DNA of 64,000 nt, from positions 35,131 through 99,130 of the forward strand of contig NZ_JHVM01000015.1 of the NCBI RefSeq assembly GCF_000620145.1. Reading direction: 5' to 3'. Below the pieces are notes generated by a model, which saw only the letters and a list, made by a program, of their open reading frames with translations, had not been told where the DNA came from and searched no databases. The position numbers and the translations under genes were made by a program. Source of the DNA: Deefgea rivuli DSM 18356 (lineage in GTDB: Bacteria > Pseudomonadota > Gammaproteobacteria > Burkholderiales > Chitinibacteraceae). Below are positions 1-8,147 of this stretch, piece after piece; positions within the stretch are counted from its first letter, which is position 1, and each line of letters begins with the position of its first letter.

Positions 1-677
1 TTGCTGGCGGTGTAAATGCCGCCCGCTTCTTGAATCAGCAACATTGGTGCGGCGATGTCCCAGAGGCGGGTGCTTTGATTGAGCATGCCGCCCAAGCGCC
101 CGTCGGCGGTGTAGGCGGCATCGATCAGGCTATTGGTGGCGCGCACATTGCGTACGCGTTGTAGTAATTGCGTTAGTAGCCGTATATCGCGCTCCGCCGC
201 TGCCACACTGGTCTGCGCATCCATACCATACGCCCATAGCACATTGTGCAGCTCAGCCTCTAGGCTGACATGGATGCGTTGCCCGTTGCGCTCGGCGCCA
301 CTGCCTTTTTCGGCCAGATACAGATCGCCATTCACCGGCGTATGCAGCACCGCCAAAATCGGCTCGGTGCCACGAAACAGCGCAATCAGCACGCCAAACC
401 ACGGAATCCCCGCCGCGTAATTGGATGTGCCATCCAGTGGATCGACAATCCACGTGTAATCCGATGGCCGCAAATCGCTGCCGAGTTCTTCCGAAATAAT
501 CGAGTGCCCCGGAAAGCGCTGGCGCAAACCGGCGACAATAATCTGCTCGGCACGCGTGTCGGCGGCGGTAACAATATTGCTAACATCGCCCTTCATCGTC
601 ACGGCCTGCGTTTGGCCAAAACGATCCAGCAAAGAATGCCCCGCCAATTGAGCAAGTTCGATCGCGATATTTAGCAT
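1..677 (-). CDS. Inositol monophosphatase family protein (partial, C-terminus off the window)
   Basis: The gene runs off the left edge, so only about 225 N-terminal residues are seen. They carry the family's metal-binding signatures: Glu-Glu at residues 63-64, DPLDGTSNY at about 79-87, and near the cut end a WDIAAP segment. The family dephosphorylates inositol phosphates, histidinol phosphate, PAP or sugar bisphosphates with Mg2+. A SuhB-type or HisN-type role cannot be separated from this fragment. The ATG at 677 starts MLNIAIELAQ, a normal family N-terminus, and no membrane segment is seen. Confidence 0.85.
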   Translation of the reverse strand, partial: MLNIAIELAQLAGHSLLDRFGQTQAVTMKGDVSNIVTAADTRAEQIIVAGLRQRFPGHSIISEELGSDLRPSDYTWIVDPLDGTSNYAAGIPWFGVLIALFRGTEPILAVLHTPVNGDLYLAEKGSGAERNGQRIHVSLEAELHNVLWAYGMDAQTSVAAAERDIRLLTQLLQRVRNVRATNSLIDAAYTADGRLGGMLNQSTRLWDIAAPMLLIQEAGGIYTAS

Positions 678-764
678 GAAGTGGATTCCGGAGATAGATT
701 ACTTTGAAGTTGGTCGAGTTTAATTAAAACGTTGCTGTAGTCCGTTTTGATGAGTCAAAATGAT

Positions 765-817
765 TAGGTATTGCGAGCTAGCCATTTTAAATAAAGAGCT
801 ACAATCAAACACCTCAA
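765..817. repeat. 50-bp hairpin repeat, copy A
   Basis: Imperfect inverted repeat whose left end reads AGGTATTGCGAGCTAGCC and whose right end reads GAGCTACAATCAAACACCT, around an AT-rich TTTTAAATAAA centre. It matches the plan of the other copies listed in this window. Confidence 0.6.
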
Positions 818-819
818 TG

Positions 820-908
820 CCGTAGGGCGAGTTAGCCTTTAGGCGTAACCCGCCAATCAGACCAATATCGCAACGATAATCAACGCGGGTCTTGACCCGC
901 CCTACACG
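820..908. repeat. REP-like GC-rich intergenic palindromes
   Basis: The segment contains GTAGGGCGAGTTAGCC...GGCGTAACCCGCC and then GCGGGTCTTGACCCGCCCTAC, both self-complementary. Similar GGGTGGGTTAGGC/GTAACCCACC units lie near 32,870 and 40,010. Such units are common between genes in proteobacteria, and none encodes a protein here. Confidence 0.5.
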
Positions 909-924
909 CTACACAGCCCTCAAA

Positions 925-1485
925 TTATGCCGTTAACAATGTTTCGGCTTTATCCCAAACTTGAATTTCCACATACAGCTCAAAATCCGTTTCCCAGTAT
1001 TTTTCGTACGGCACGAGATGGTCGTTGTTGGGAATGCCGAAACGTTGCGCCATGGCTTCAAGCTCATCCAGCAGAAAAACTTGTTTGAAATAAGGTTTAT
1101 CGGCTCGGCTCATCGTCATAAAACTATCGGGAAACGTCACCGACGTGGTTGCGGGGTTGAGCTTTGCCAGTGGAATGCTGATTTCTTGATGGCTCTCGTT
1201 TAAGCCTTTAAACCACGCGGACATCCCCAGCGTGAGATAAAGTGGGTGCTCAACTTGCGGCGCGCCACCCCGCGCAATAAACAGCTCGCGCAACGCTTGC
1301 TCGGTTTCTCGCCGACGTTGAATGTATTCGCGGCCAAAACGGCGGCGATAGGCAGGATCGTGTTGATGCCGATTTAACAGTTCAAGAAAAATCGGGTTAT
1401 CACCGCCGCCTTCTAAACTCGATAAACTCTTAAACGGGCCGTTTTCGGGTAGGAAATAATGGGTCGCAAATTCAGGAATCGGCAT
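925..1485 (-). CDS. Conserved-looking hypothetical protein
   Basis: A 186-residue soluble protein starting MPIPEFATHYFLPENGPFK, with no signal peptide, membrane segment or motif I recognise. It is rich in charged and aromatic residues; the C-terminal half contains HPLYLTLGMSAWFKG and WETDFELYVEIQVWDKAE. An upstream ATG at 1509 and a TTG at 1512 are also in frame. I prefer 1485 because GCGAGAAACTA precedes it at workable spacing, whereas the upstream starts have no Shine-Dalgarno. It stands alone between the phosphatase and an acetyltransferase. No function is assigned. Confidence 0.65.
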   Translation of the reverse strand: MPIPEFATHYFLPENGPFKSLSSLEGGGDNPIFLELLNRHQHDPAYRRRFGREYIQRRRETEQALRELFIARGGAPQVEHPLYLTLGMSAWFKGLNESHQEISIPLAKLNPATTSVTFPDSFMTMSRADKPYFKQVFLLDELEAMAQRFGIPNNDHLVPYEKYWETDFELYVEIQVWDKAETLLTA

Positions 1486-1580
1486 TAGTTTCTCGCTATC
1501 AAAACACATCAAATTATGTCAGTGACTCAGCGTTACAAAGCAATCAGCGCGGATTGATAAAATTAAGCCGTCCTATTCGA

Positions 1581-2123
1581 CTATCCTTGGCACCCTCGCC
1601 GCAAAAGCCCAAATTGCACAAAATCATGAAACTTGCCTCCCCAAAATCCCGCCTCGCGTAACTGTCCTTCATGCGTAAAACCGAGTTTGGGCATCAGTTT
1701 GAGCGAGGCGGTGTTATCAGGATGAATTTGTGCTTCGATGCGGTTGAGGTTCATTTCACTAAAGCCATACGGCAAAATCGCAGCGAGCGCTTCCAACATA
1801 TAGCCCTGCCCCCACGCAGACTGTGCAAGTTCATAGCCGACCATCGCGCTGTGCCAAGCGTGGTTCCAACGGAATAGGCCGCAAGTGCCGATGAGCTGAC
1901 CGTTTTGCTCGATGCCCCAGCGAATGCCCGATTGCGCTTCGCCACGCCAATCCGCAAAAGCGGTAATCAATGCTTGCGCTTGCGCGAGCTCTAACATGGG
2001 ATCTGCGCCGAAATAACGCATCACATTTGCGTTGCCATGAATGGCAAAAATCGCCGCAGCATCGGCGGCGACGATTTCACGTAGGATTAAACGCTCAGTT
2101 CTTAAAACCGGAAAATCACTCAT
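1581..2123 (-). CDS. GNAT N-acetyltransferase, RimJ/RimL type
   Basis: 180 residues with the layout of RimJ/RimL-like acetyltransferases: N-terminal RTERLILREIVAADA, a central GTCGLFRWN strand and the acetyl-CoA loop around ELAQSAWGQGYMLEAL, then NLNRIEAQIHPDNTASLKL followed by LGFTHEGQLREAGF. Known relatives acetylate protein N-termini, aminoglycosides or small amines; the substrate cannot be told from sequence. The start at 2123 gives a normal N-terminus. No operon partner overlaps it. Confidence 0.85.
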   Translation of the reverse strand: MSDFPVLRTERLILREIVAADAAAIFAIHGNANVMRYFGADPMLELAQAQALITAFADWRGEAQSGIRWGIEQNGQLIGTCGLFRWNHAWHSAMVGYELAQSAWGQGYMLEALAAILPYGFSEMNLNRIEAQIHPDNTASLKLMPKLGFTHEGQLREAGFWGGKFHDFVQFGLLRRGCQG

Positions 2124-2240
2124 ACAACCTCATTTCGTTCACATGGCGCTTGGCAACAGAAACCTTCGCGGCCGAGCCCGCTCCCACGCGGCGGCAGATG
2201 CTTCACGTTCGTACCTCAAGGGTATTTCCTGCGGAGCATG

Positions 2241-2263
2241 TTTTTTCGTGCTTTTCGTGGACC
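2241..2263. repeat. Half copy of the CACGAAAA inverted-repeat family
   Basis: TTTTTTCGTGCTTTTCGTGGACC matches the right arm of the longer inverted repeats at 20,894, 29,803, 36,381 and 40,658. No matching left arm is visible nearby, so this looks like a remnant. Confidence 0.5.
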
Positions 2264-2275
2264 ACTGTTTTTAAA

Positions 2276-2740
2276 CTATTTCCACGCACTGAACGGCATC
2301 AATGACAGTGCGCTGTTGTAATAACGCGCGTCACCTGAGACCTCTAGCCCCAACCATGCGGGCTGTGGATAAGTCGCTTCTTCAGAAGCCAATTCCAGCT
2401 CGGCAACGATCAATCCGGCATTCGCACCGTGAAATTCGTCGATTTCAAAAGTGTGGCCATCGATGTCGACCAAATGGCGAGTTTTATCCAGCACATTCGG
2501 GCAAAGTTTAAGCATATCAAGCGCGTCGGCGACGGGGATTTCGTATTCGAATTCAGCGCGGCTGATGCCGGCATTTTTGCCTTTAATCGTCAAAAAAGCC
2601 GCTTCACCTTTGGTGCGAACGCGCACGGTGCGCTCGATATCGGTACACAGATAGCCTTGCGCAATACGCGTGCTGCGGCTGATTTGTTCGCGCCATGCGT
2701 CGTTGGCTATGAGGAATTTTCGCTCGATTTCGACTGCCAT
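2276..2740 (-). CDS. CYTH domain protein (short form)
   Basis: 154 residues starting MAVEIERKFLI, which carries the ExExK signature of the CYTH fold. Further charged strands (RTVRVRTKGEAAFLTIKG, FEYEIPVADA, DGHTFEIDEFHG, IVAELELASEEA) line the expected tunnel. Single-domain bacterial members of this length are usually inorganic triphosphatases; adenylate cyclase activity is less common. The ATG overlaps the stop of the upstream lipoprotein gene (TAATG at 2742-2738), so the two are translationally coupled. Confidence 0.85.
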   Translation of the reverse strand: MAVEIERKFLIANDAWREQISRSTRIAQGYLCTDIERTVRVRTKGEAAFLTIKGKNAGISRAEFEYEIPVADALDMLKLCPNVLDKTRHLVDIDGHTFEIDEFHGANAGLIVAELELASEEATYPQPAWLGLEVSGDARYYNSALSLMPFSAWK

Positions 2741-3171
2741 TATTCAACCGCCTTAGCGATGGTGGCGTCTTTGCTTAGGTGATGTGCACCGTCGTCGGCT
2801 TTATACACATTACTTGCCCAATCGGTTGCCAGCTCATACACACTCCAATCGGTGTATTTCTGCTCAACAATGGCTTTGCGTGCCTCCTCAACGGTGCAAT
2901 ACACCGCCATGCCACGGTAATAGCCCTGAGCATCTAATAAACCATCAGGAAACTCCGCTTGTACTTCCGCTGGCATCGCCGATTTTGCAATTCGACCGGG
3001 CGCTGGTTTAGCCTGCTCGCTCGCTTCAGGGCTTTTGAGGATGTCTTTAATTTGGTTCGGACCAATCGCATACACACCGCAACTTGCCGCAGCGCTGGCC
3101 GCAGTCGTTGACGACGATTCATCACAGGCGCTGAGTAGCGCAATCAACAACACAGGCAGCAAGGCTTTCAT
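2740..3171 (-). CDS. Small putative lipoprotein
   Basis: 143 residues with a lipoprotein signal: Lys2, a hydrophobic stretch, then LLSAC with the lipidated Cys at 16. The mature part begins with a Ser/Thr/Ala-rich linker and continues with CGVYAIGPNQIKDIL and GMAVYCTVEEARKAIVEQ. I do not recognise the family. It precedes the CYTH gene with a one-base overlap and lies 11 bases downstream of the hemJ stop, so hemJ, this gene and the CYTH gene may share a transcript. Confidence 0.7.
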   Translation of the reverse strand: MKALLPVLLIALLSACDESSSTTAASAAASCGVYAIGPNQIKDILKSPEASEQAKPAPGRIAKSAMPAEVQAEFPDGLLDAQGYYRGMAVYCTVEEARKAIVEQKYTDWSVYELATDWASNVYKADDGAHHLSKDATIAKAVE

Positions 3172-3182
3172 TTTCTGACCAT

Positions 3183-3605
3183 TTAAAAGGGTTTCACAAT
3201 CACCAATACGACAATGGCGAACAAGGCAAGTACAGGGACTTCATTAAAAACGCGATACCAAACATGGCTGCGGGTGTTTTGGCCGGCAGCAAAAGTCCGC
3301 ACAATTTGCCGACACCACGCGTGATAGCCGATCAGCAGCGCAACCAGGCTGAGCTTAACATGCATCCAGCGCCAGCCTTCGCCCATGTAAAAGTCATAAT
3401 AACTCCACAGCCAGGCGCCGAAAATCAGCGACAAGATGCCAATCGGCGTCATAAAACGGTACAGCTTATGCGCCATCAAATTAAGCCGCGCTCGCTCAGC
3501 AGGCTCGGTGGCCATCGCCAGATTGACGAAGATGCGTGGCAAATAAAACAGCCCAGCAAACCAGCTGATGACAAAAATTAGGTGTATGGATTTAATCCAC
3601 AACAT
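3183..3605 (-). CDS. hemJ: HemJ-type protoporphyrinogen IX oxidase (CopD-like membrane protein)
   Basis: 140 residues with four predicted membrane helices. MLWIKSIHLIFVISWFAGLFYLPRIFV at the N-terminus holds the conserved His (residue 7) and the FYLPR motif; RFMTPIG and WMHVKLSLVALLIGYH follow. HemJ is an inner-membrane heme-binding enzyme that converts protoporphyrinogen IX to protoporphyrin IX. The reading frame extends upstream to 3662, but AAGGAAAGACC just before the ATG at 3605 fixes the start and gives the usual family length. Confidence 0.85.
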   Translation of the reverse strand: MLWIKSIHLIFVISWFAGLFYLPRIFVNLAMATEPAERARLNLMAHKLYRFMTPIGILSLIFGAWLWSYYDFYMGEGWRWMHVKLSLVALLIGYHAWCRQIVRTFAAGQNTRSHVWYRVFNEVPVLALFAIVVLVIVKPF

Positions 3606-3720
3606 GGTCTTTCCTTTTTGCATTGAGCACCGCAATGATGCGGAAAGATCGATTGTAGGCACGCGGCGGCATTTTTAAACTGATGCTGAACAAGCCGCCG
3701 ACCTTTTGCCGCAATTTTAA

Positions 3721-4596
3721 TTACGATTTCGCTCGTTTCTTCGGTGCTGCGCTCGGCACTGGTTTTACTTTGGCCGCTTCATACAGCGGCATCACCACTG
3801 GCACTTTGGCTTGTAGCTCAGCAATTCGCGTGGTGCTCGATGGATGCGTCGACATAAATTCCGGCCCTTTGCCACCGCCCTGCGCGGCCATTTTCTGCCA
3901 TAAGCTCACTGCGGCATTCGGGTTGTAGCCTGCACGTGCTGCCAGCTCTAGACCGATCACATCAGCTTCAGATTCATGTGTGCGGCTATTGGGCAAGGAA
4001 TACGTTACATCGACCAAGGCATTGAGCCCGCCACCAGCTAAATCTTGATAGGCATCGTATTTGCCGCCGGTTGCAATTGAGAGCAATTGCATACCGCCTT
4101 GCATCGCAATCGCTTTACCGTATTCCGAGCTCATGCGCTCACGGCCATGTTCGCGCAGCGCGTGGGCGATTTCGTGGCCCATGATTTGCGCGATTTCATC
4201 ATCGGTGAGTTTGAGCTGCTCGATGATGCCGGTATAAAACATAATCTTGCCGCCCGGCATGCAATAGGCATTGAGCTCTGGGCTTTTTTCGACATTCACT
4301 TCCCATTGCCATTTGGCCGCATCAGGGCGAAACACCGCGGTTTGCGGAATCAAGCGCGCCGAAATGGCGCGAACACGGCGTACGGTAGGGTCGTTATCTG
4401 GCAGCAATTTGCCTTTATTTGCCGCTTGTTTAACGGTATCAGCGTAGCTGGCAGCGGCCATCTGATCGACTTGTTCGCTCGAAAGCAACATGCTTTGCTT
4501 GCGATTAGCGCCAACTGCGCCACCGCTGGTGGTATTGACTTGCTGGCAGCCTGCTGCCAGCGTAGCCAGCAATAGGCTTAATAAGAGACGTTTCAT
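3721..4596 (-). CDS. M48 family metalloprotease lipoprotein (LoiP/BepA-like)
   Basis: 291 residues: a lipoprotein signal ending LLLATLAAGC, a short linker, then an M48 peptidase domain with the zinc motif HEIAHALREHG and a downstream ESEADVIGLELAARAGYNP helix carrying the third ligand Glu. The C-terminus has MSTHPSSTTRIAELQ, typical of this family, and a basic tail. Related periplasmic lipoproteases help in outer-membrane quality control. Start chosen at 4596 because AAGG lies six bases upstream; an ATG at 4602 is the alternative. Confidence 0.88.
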   Translation of the reverse strand: MKRLLLSLLLATLAAGCQQVNTTSGGAVGANRKQSMLLSSEQVDQMAAASYADTVKQAANKGKLLPDNDPTVRRVRAISARLIPQTAVFRPDAAKWQWEVNVEKSPELNAYCMPGGKIMFYTGIIEQLKLTDDEIAQIMGHEIAHALREHGRERMSSEYGKAIAMQGGMQLLSIATGGKYDAYQDLAGGGLNALVDVTYSLPNSRTHESEADVIGLELAARAGYNPNAAVSLWQKMAAQGGGKGPEFMSTHPSSTTRIAELQAKVPVVMPLYEAAKVKPVPSAAPKKRAKS

Positions 4597-4608
4597 AGCC
4601 ATCCTTGG

Positions 4609-4632
4609 CGCGTGTTTTAAAAATGCTGCGTA
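4609..4632. repeat. Fragment resembling one end of the 25.3-kb inverted-repeat element
   Basis: CGTGTTTTAAAAATGCTGCG here closely resembles CGTGTTTTAAAAGTGCTACG at the left end of the element at 25,316. No second end is visible nearby. Confidence 0.35.
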
Positions 4633-4692
4633 GTTCATGCTTGCGATGTTTAAGCCCTACTCTTCGCTTTATTTAAAACGAGCAAAGTGCGA

Positions 4693-4857
4693 TTAGATTT
4701 GCACCATCTCAAAATCATCTTTACGCGCGCCACAGTCTGGGCAGGTCCAGTTCATTGGTACGTCTTCCCATTTGGTTCCCGGCGCGATGCCGTCTTCAGG
4801 ACGGCCTTCGGCTTCGTCGTAAATAAAAGCACAAATCAGGCACATATATTTTTTCAT
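4693..4857 (-). CDS. Rubredoxin
   Basis: 54 residues, the standard rubredoxin size, with the four iron ligands in two pairs: C6-x2-C9 (MCLICAF) and C39-x2-C42 (WTCPDCG). Conserved aromatic residues of the core are also present, including FIYDEAEG and [10 protein letters not shown]. It is a small cytoplasmic electron carrier. The frame is open upstream to 4932, but the ATG at 4857 gives the family length and avoids overlap with divergent thiD. The Shine-Dalgarno is weak. Confidence 0.93.
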   Translation of the reverse strand: MKKYMCLICAFIYDEAEGRPEDGIAPGTKWEDVPMNWTCPDCGARKDDFEMVQI

Positions 4858-4916
4858 CGGGATAAGTCGCTCAGAGTGGTTTAGAATTCTAATTTTACAC
4901 GAACCACTCTGCGCAT

Positions 4917-5798
4917 ATGAATCCAACTCCACCCACCGTGCTAGTTTTTGCAGCTAATGATCCTTCTGGTGGCGCGGGGTTAATGGCCGACGTGTTGACG
5001 CTGGCCTCATTGGGTTGCCACGCCCTGCCGATTGTCACCGCAATGACGGTGCAAGACAGCGCAGGCGTACAAGAATTTCATGCGATTGATTCAGAAATCG
5101 TCGACGAGCAAGCGCGGTTTATTTTAGAAGACATCAAAATCGATGCGATCAAAGTTGGCATGGTCGGCAGCGTTGAGAATCTGGCTGTTATTGCCGAAAT
5201 CGCTTCGGACTATCCCGATATTCCGTTGATTTTAGAGCCGGTGTTTAGTATGGGGCGTGGCGAAGAACTTTCGAACGAAGAGCTGATTAGCGCCATGCGC
5301 GAGCTACTGCTACCGCATACCTTGATCGTGACGCCAAATAATACCGAGGCGCGTTTACTCGGCTCAGACGATCCCGATGAGCAGGAAGATATGCCACTCG
5401 ATGCCGCCGCACAACGGATTTTGGAATGCGGCTGCGAATACGTATTGATTGCCGGCACACATGAAAAAACGCCGAAAGTCGTTAATACGCTGTACAGCCG
5501 CCTAGGCCGCGTGCGCACTGATCAGTGGGAACGCCTGCCAGGCAGTTACCACGGCGCTGGTGCGACGTTGGCGTCGGCGATTGCCGGTGCATTAGCCAAT
5601 GGTGCGGATATTTCTGAGGCGGTGAAAGACGCGCAAGACTTCACGTGGCAAGCGCTGTCTGCCGCGTTCCGTCCGGGTATGGGGCAGTTCATTCCCGACC
5701 GTATGTTCTGGGCGCGTAGCTCTGAAGAAGAAATCGCCGCCGAAATTGCTGAAGCAGCGGCTAACGCCGAACTAGAACCACCTAAGTCGATTCAATAA
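4917..5798 (+). CDS. thiD: Hydroxymethylpyrimidine/phosphomethylpyrimidine kinase
   Basis: 293 residues of the ribokinase-like ThiD family, with the substrate-binding N-terminus [16 protein letters not shown], the HMP-binding segment [12 protein letters not shown], and [12 protein letters not shown]. The C-terminal anion-hole region reads [20 protein letters not shown]; the usual GTGC motif is GAGA here. ThiD phosphorylates HMP and HMP-P for thiamine synthesis. The tail after about residue 270 is Glu/Ala-rich and longer than in E. coli ThiD. It is transcribed divergently from the rubredoxin gene. Confidence 0.88.
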   Translation: MNPTPPTVLVFAANDPSGGAGLMADVLTLASLGCHALPIVTAMTVQDSAGVQEFHAIDSEIVDEQARFILEDIKIDAIKVGMVGSVENLAVIAEIASDYPDIPLILEPVFSMGRGEELSNEELISAMRELLLPHTLIVTPNNTEARLLGSDDPDEQEDMPLDAAAQRILECGCEYVLIAGTHEKTPKVVNTLYSRLGRVRTDQWERLPGSYHGAGATLASAIAGALANGADISEAVKDAQDFTWQALSAAFRPGMGQFIPDRMFWARSSEEEIAAEIAEAAANAELEPPKSIQ

Positions 5799-5802
5799 TT
5801 TT

Positions 5803-5900
5803 CTTCGTCATACCGGCGTAGGCCGGTATCCAGAGCAACGGTAAAATCACCATTGCAGCTAGATTCCGGCCTTCGTCGGAATGACGAATTGATAAGTTTT
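5803..5900. repeat. Intergenic repeat of the CATACCGGCGTAGGCCGGTATC type, copy 1
   Basis: Begins TTCGTCATACCGGCGTAGG and ends CGGAATGACGAATTGATAAG, and can fold on itself. A second copy in the same orientation lies at 6,603-6,728, so the two flank the kinase-like gene at 5,946-6,524. Confidence 0.75.
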
Positions 5901-5916
5901 GCTGTGTGGATACTTT

Positions 5917-5932
5917 TGTTTCACGTGAAACA
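5917..5932. promoter_or_regulatory. parS site 1 (ParB binding)
   Basis: TGTTTCACGTGAAACA is a perfect 16-bp match to the bacterial parS consensus. It lies 14 bases upstream of the kinase-like gene start. ParB (Spo0J) nucleates on such sites near the chromosomal origin. Confidence 0.85.
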
Positions 5933-5945
5933 ATGCAGGAACACC

Positions 5946-6524
5946 ATGTCTCTTCCCCAAGTCATTCTGCTCAATGGCACGAGTAGTTCGGGCAAAACCA
6001 GTATCGCCAAGGTTTTGCAAGACAAACTACCGCAGCAATATTTAAACTTCAGTATCGATAGCATTTTGTACGCGCTGCCGCCTAGTGACTTACAGCAGAT
6101 GAAGCAAGGTGAAGTGATTACACGTGCAGGCTACGACTGGCCGAGCTTGGTGCGCGGCTATCATTATTGCCTGCCCGCTTTGCTGCAAGCTGGCTGCCGC
6201 TTGCTGATTGATAACGCGTGGTGTGATGCGGGAGAAAAGCGCGAATTACTCACCGAACTGGCGGGCTATTCAGTGGCGCTGGTCGGTGTGTATTGTGATA
6301 TCGACATTGCGCTGGCACGAGAAGCTGCGCGTGGTGATCGAGCCATCGGTTTGGTGGCGTGGCAAACCCCGCTAATCCACCAAGATATGACTTATGACCT
6401 CACTATTGATACATCAGGTATTGAGCCACAAGCATTGGCCAATAAGCTCTACAACGACATACATAATCAATCAATTTGGCGCGGTGCAATTGATACGCTA
6501 GAGCACTTGAATATGCAGAGCTAA
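5946..6524 (+). CDS. Chloramphenicol phosphotransferase-like P-loop kinase
   Basis: 192 residues with a P-loop NGTSSSGKTSI (residues 10-20) and FSIDSILYALPP, where Asp38 matches the catalytic Asp of chloramphenicol 3-O-phosphotransferase. A later LIDNAWCDAGEKREL and REAARGDRAIG (lid arginines) fit the same family. The true substrate is unknown; many such proteins are unlikely to be resistance genes. The ATG at 5946 follows AGGAAC; the longer upstream frame covers repeat and parS sequence and is not used. The gene is bracketed by two copies of the same repeat. Confidence 0.75.
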   Translation: MSLPQVILLNGTSSSGKTSIAKVLQDKLPQQYLNFSIDSILYALPPSDLQQMKQGEVITRAGYDWPSLVRGYHYCLPALLQAGCRLLIDNAWCDAGEKRELLTELAGYSVALVGVYCDIDIALAREAARGDRAIGLVAWQTPLIHQDMTYDLTIDTSGIEPQALANKLYNDIHNQSIWRGAIDTLEHLNMQS

Positions 6525-6602
6525 AGCGCAATGCTGTGGGGGTCGCCGCACAACCCCCTCTCTTTATAAGCCTAGCGATCTAAACAAGCCTGAAATGAAT
6601 TC

Positions 6603-6728
6603 ACTCTTCGTCATACCGGCGTAGGCCGGTATCCAGAGCGATGGCAACCACTAACATTGCAGCTAGATTCCGGCCTTACCTTCAGGTACGCAGAGCGCCG
6701 CCGGAATGACGAATTGATTCGTTTTGCT
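6603..6728. repeat. Intergenic repeat of the CATACCGGCGTAGGCCGGTATC type, copy 2
   Basis: Same ends and orientation as copy 1, but with about 27 extra bases near the right end. These include TACCTTCAGGTA, itself a short palindrome. Confidence 0.75.
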
Positions 6729-6766
6729 ATTTTTGTATTGATGCTCATATCCAAAAAGGAAACATC

Positions 6767-7267
6767 ATGTTCGATTATTATCAGCTCACCGTTCCAGTCT
6801 ACGCTCGCGCACTAAAACAACTGGCGCATTTGCTTGATAAAGCTGCCGAATACGCCGCAGCGAAAAAAGTCAGTGACGAAACGATGCTTGCGCTGCGCCT
6901 AGCGCCCGATATGCTCAATCTGACGAAACAAATCCAAATTGCCTGTGACAGCGCCAAATTCGCCGTCGCGCGGCTGTCTGGCACGGTAGCGCCCAAGCAT
7001 GAGGATAATGAGAAAAGTTTTTCTGAGCTGCAAGCGCGCATTGCTGCAACGCTGCGCTTTGTTGAATCTTTACCGCAAGCTGCGTTTGTCGATGCTGAGA
7101 AAAAAACCATCACGCTGTCTTTTATGCCCGACAATCCAATGACGGCTGAGTTTTATTTACTGTCGTTTGTGCAGCCGAATTTCTATTTCCACGTCACGAC
7201 GGCGTATGCGATTTTGCGCAGCAATGGCGTTGAAATTGGCAAGCAGGATTATATCGGCGCGGTTTAA
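6767..7267 (+). CDS. DUF1993 family protein
   Basis: 166 residues, soluble and largely helical, beginning MFDYYQLTVPVYARALKQLAHLLDKA. The C-terminal FYLLSFVQPNFYFHVTTAYAILRSNGVEIGKQDYIG is the hallmark of DUF1993, a DinB-like four-helix family of unknown role. AAAGGAAACATC precedes the ATG. A strong bidirectional terminator follows. Confidence 0.85.
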   Translation: MFDYYQLTVPVYARALKQLAHLLDKAAEYAAAKKVSDETMLALRLAPDMLNLTKQIQIACDSAKFAVARLSGTVAPKHEDNEKSFSELQARIAATLRFVESLPQAAFVDAEKKTITLSFMPDNPMTAEFYLLSFVQPNFYFHVTTAYAILRSNGVEIGKQDYIGAV

Positions 7268-7283
7268 ACCGCCAAAAACACAA

Positions 7284-7317
7284 AGAGCACGGAGATGATC
7301 CGTGCTCTTTTTTATTT
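7284..7317. terminator. Bidirectional intrinsic terminator
   Basis: AGAGCACGGA and TCCGTGCTCT form a perfect 10-bp stem around GATGA, with T-rich flanks on both strands. It separates the convergent DUF1993 gene and the small minus-strand gene, whose stop codon lies inside the right flank. Confidence 0.9.
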
Positions 7318-7494
7318 TCCGCCCTGCTCTGGGTGCAGTAGCTGCTGCCGTAATTCTTCTATGGATTCTAAACGGCTGGCTTGTGCGATTTCGTGTTCGC
7401 CATCGACGCCGACTTTATATAAGCCATAAAGCAAAGACTGCGGCTGGCTGGTGGTGCTCCAAACGGGGTGTATGGCGTAGGTCATGATCTTCAT
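7312..7494 (-). CDS. Small hypothetical protein
   Basis: 60 residues, MKIMTYAIHPVWSTTSQPQS then LLYGLYKVGVDGEHEIAQAS and RLESIEELRQQLLHPEQ. The composition looks like a real small soluble protein with a C-terminal helix, and the frame ends exactly at a shared bidirectional terminator. No family is recognised. The ATG at 7485 (fourth residue) is a possible alternative start. Confidence 0.5.
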   Translation of the reverse strand: MKIMTYAIHPVWSTTSQPQSLLYGLYKVGVDGEHEIAQASRLESIEELRQQLLHPEQGGK

Positions 7495-7604
7495 CGCTTT
7501 AGAGCTTGGACGGGGAGATCTCGTTCTTCTTGTGCTCTTAATATCAATATCGTATCAATTTGGCGTTTCTGAACTACCGTATATCCCCTAGATGCTGCAG
7601 CGCG

Positions 7605-8147
7605 TCAGACTCGCTCAGAAAAACACCAATGCCATGGCTCGTACACATAGCCGTATTGATTATCGCGCGGAAAAGACAGCGTAAAACCGAACTCGCCTGC
7701 GTGGCGGCTTAGCCAAGCAAATGCAGGCGTAGTTTCAAATTCTTCAGTAACAACTGGCCCGCCCGGCTCAAAAATATCCACCGCCCTACCCGTGTGATGC
7801 TCGCTGCAACCGGGCGGTGCGAGCACTTGGAGGATGTCATTGATACAAATACCTGAATCGATTTTTTTTTGAATCAGCTCAACTTGCCGCGCGCTAGCAC
7901 GATACGCCGAAGCGATTTTCAAGACGATGCCATCACATAAAGCTGCTGCCTGCATAGCCTGCCACGCTGCTGCTGCCGCAGGCGTGAGCTGCCAAACACG
8001 ACCGTCCAAGGCAGTTTCTACGTCAATCAATTCACTCGCCTCTTCAAACAAAGGCAAATTCCGGCTTTGCAATAGCTCATGGGGTATACCCAGCTCAAGC
8101 CATATTGATGAGAGCGCCAGACTCATACCCACCGGAAGATTGTTCAT
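7605..8147 (-). CDS. D-alanyl-D-alanine carboxypeptidase family protein (M15B, VanY-like)
   Basis: 180 residues. The zinc-peptidase motifs of the VanY/DdpX group are present: SEHHTGRAVDIFEPGG with the first His and Asp ligands, and YEPWHWCF with the last His. IASAYRASARQVELIQKK supplies the conserved SxYR region. No signal peptide or membrane anchor is visible, which is odd for an enzyme that trims peptidoglycan stems. Its ATG directly follows the parC stop codon, so it is co-transcribed with, and probably coupled to, parC. Confidence 0.85.
   Translation of the reverse strand: MNNLPVGMSLALSSIWLELGIPHELLQSRNLPLFEEASELIDVETALDGRVWQLTPAAAAAWQAMQAAALCDGIVLKIASAYRASARQVELIQKKIDSGICINDILQVLAPPGCSEHHTGRAVDIFEPGGPVVTEEFETTPAFAWLSRHAGEFGFTLSFPRDNQYGYVYEPWHWCFSERV

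Noticed and set aside
5946..6524. Calling the P-loop kinase a chloramphenicol resistance gene
   Set aside because: The fold and Asp match the family, but substrate specificity cannot be read from sequence and no resistance context is present.
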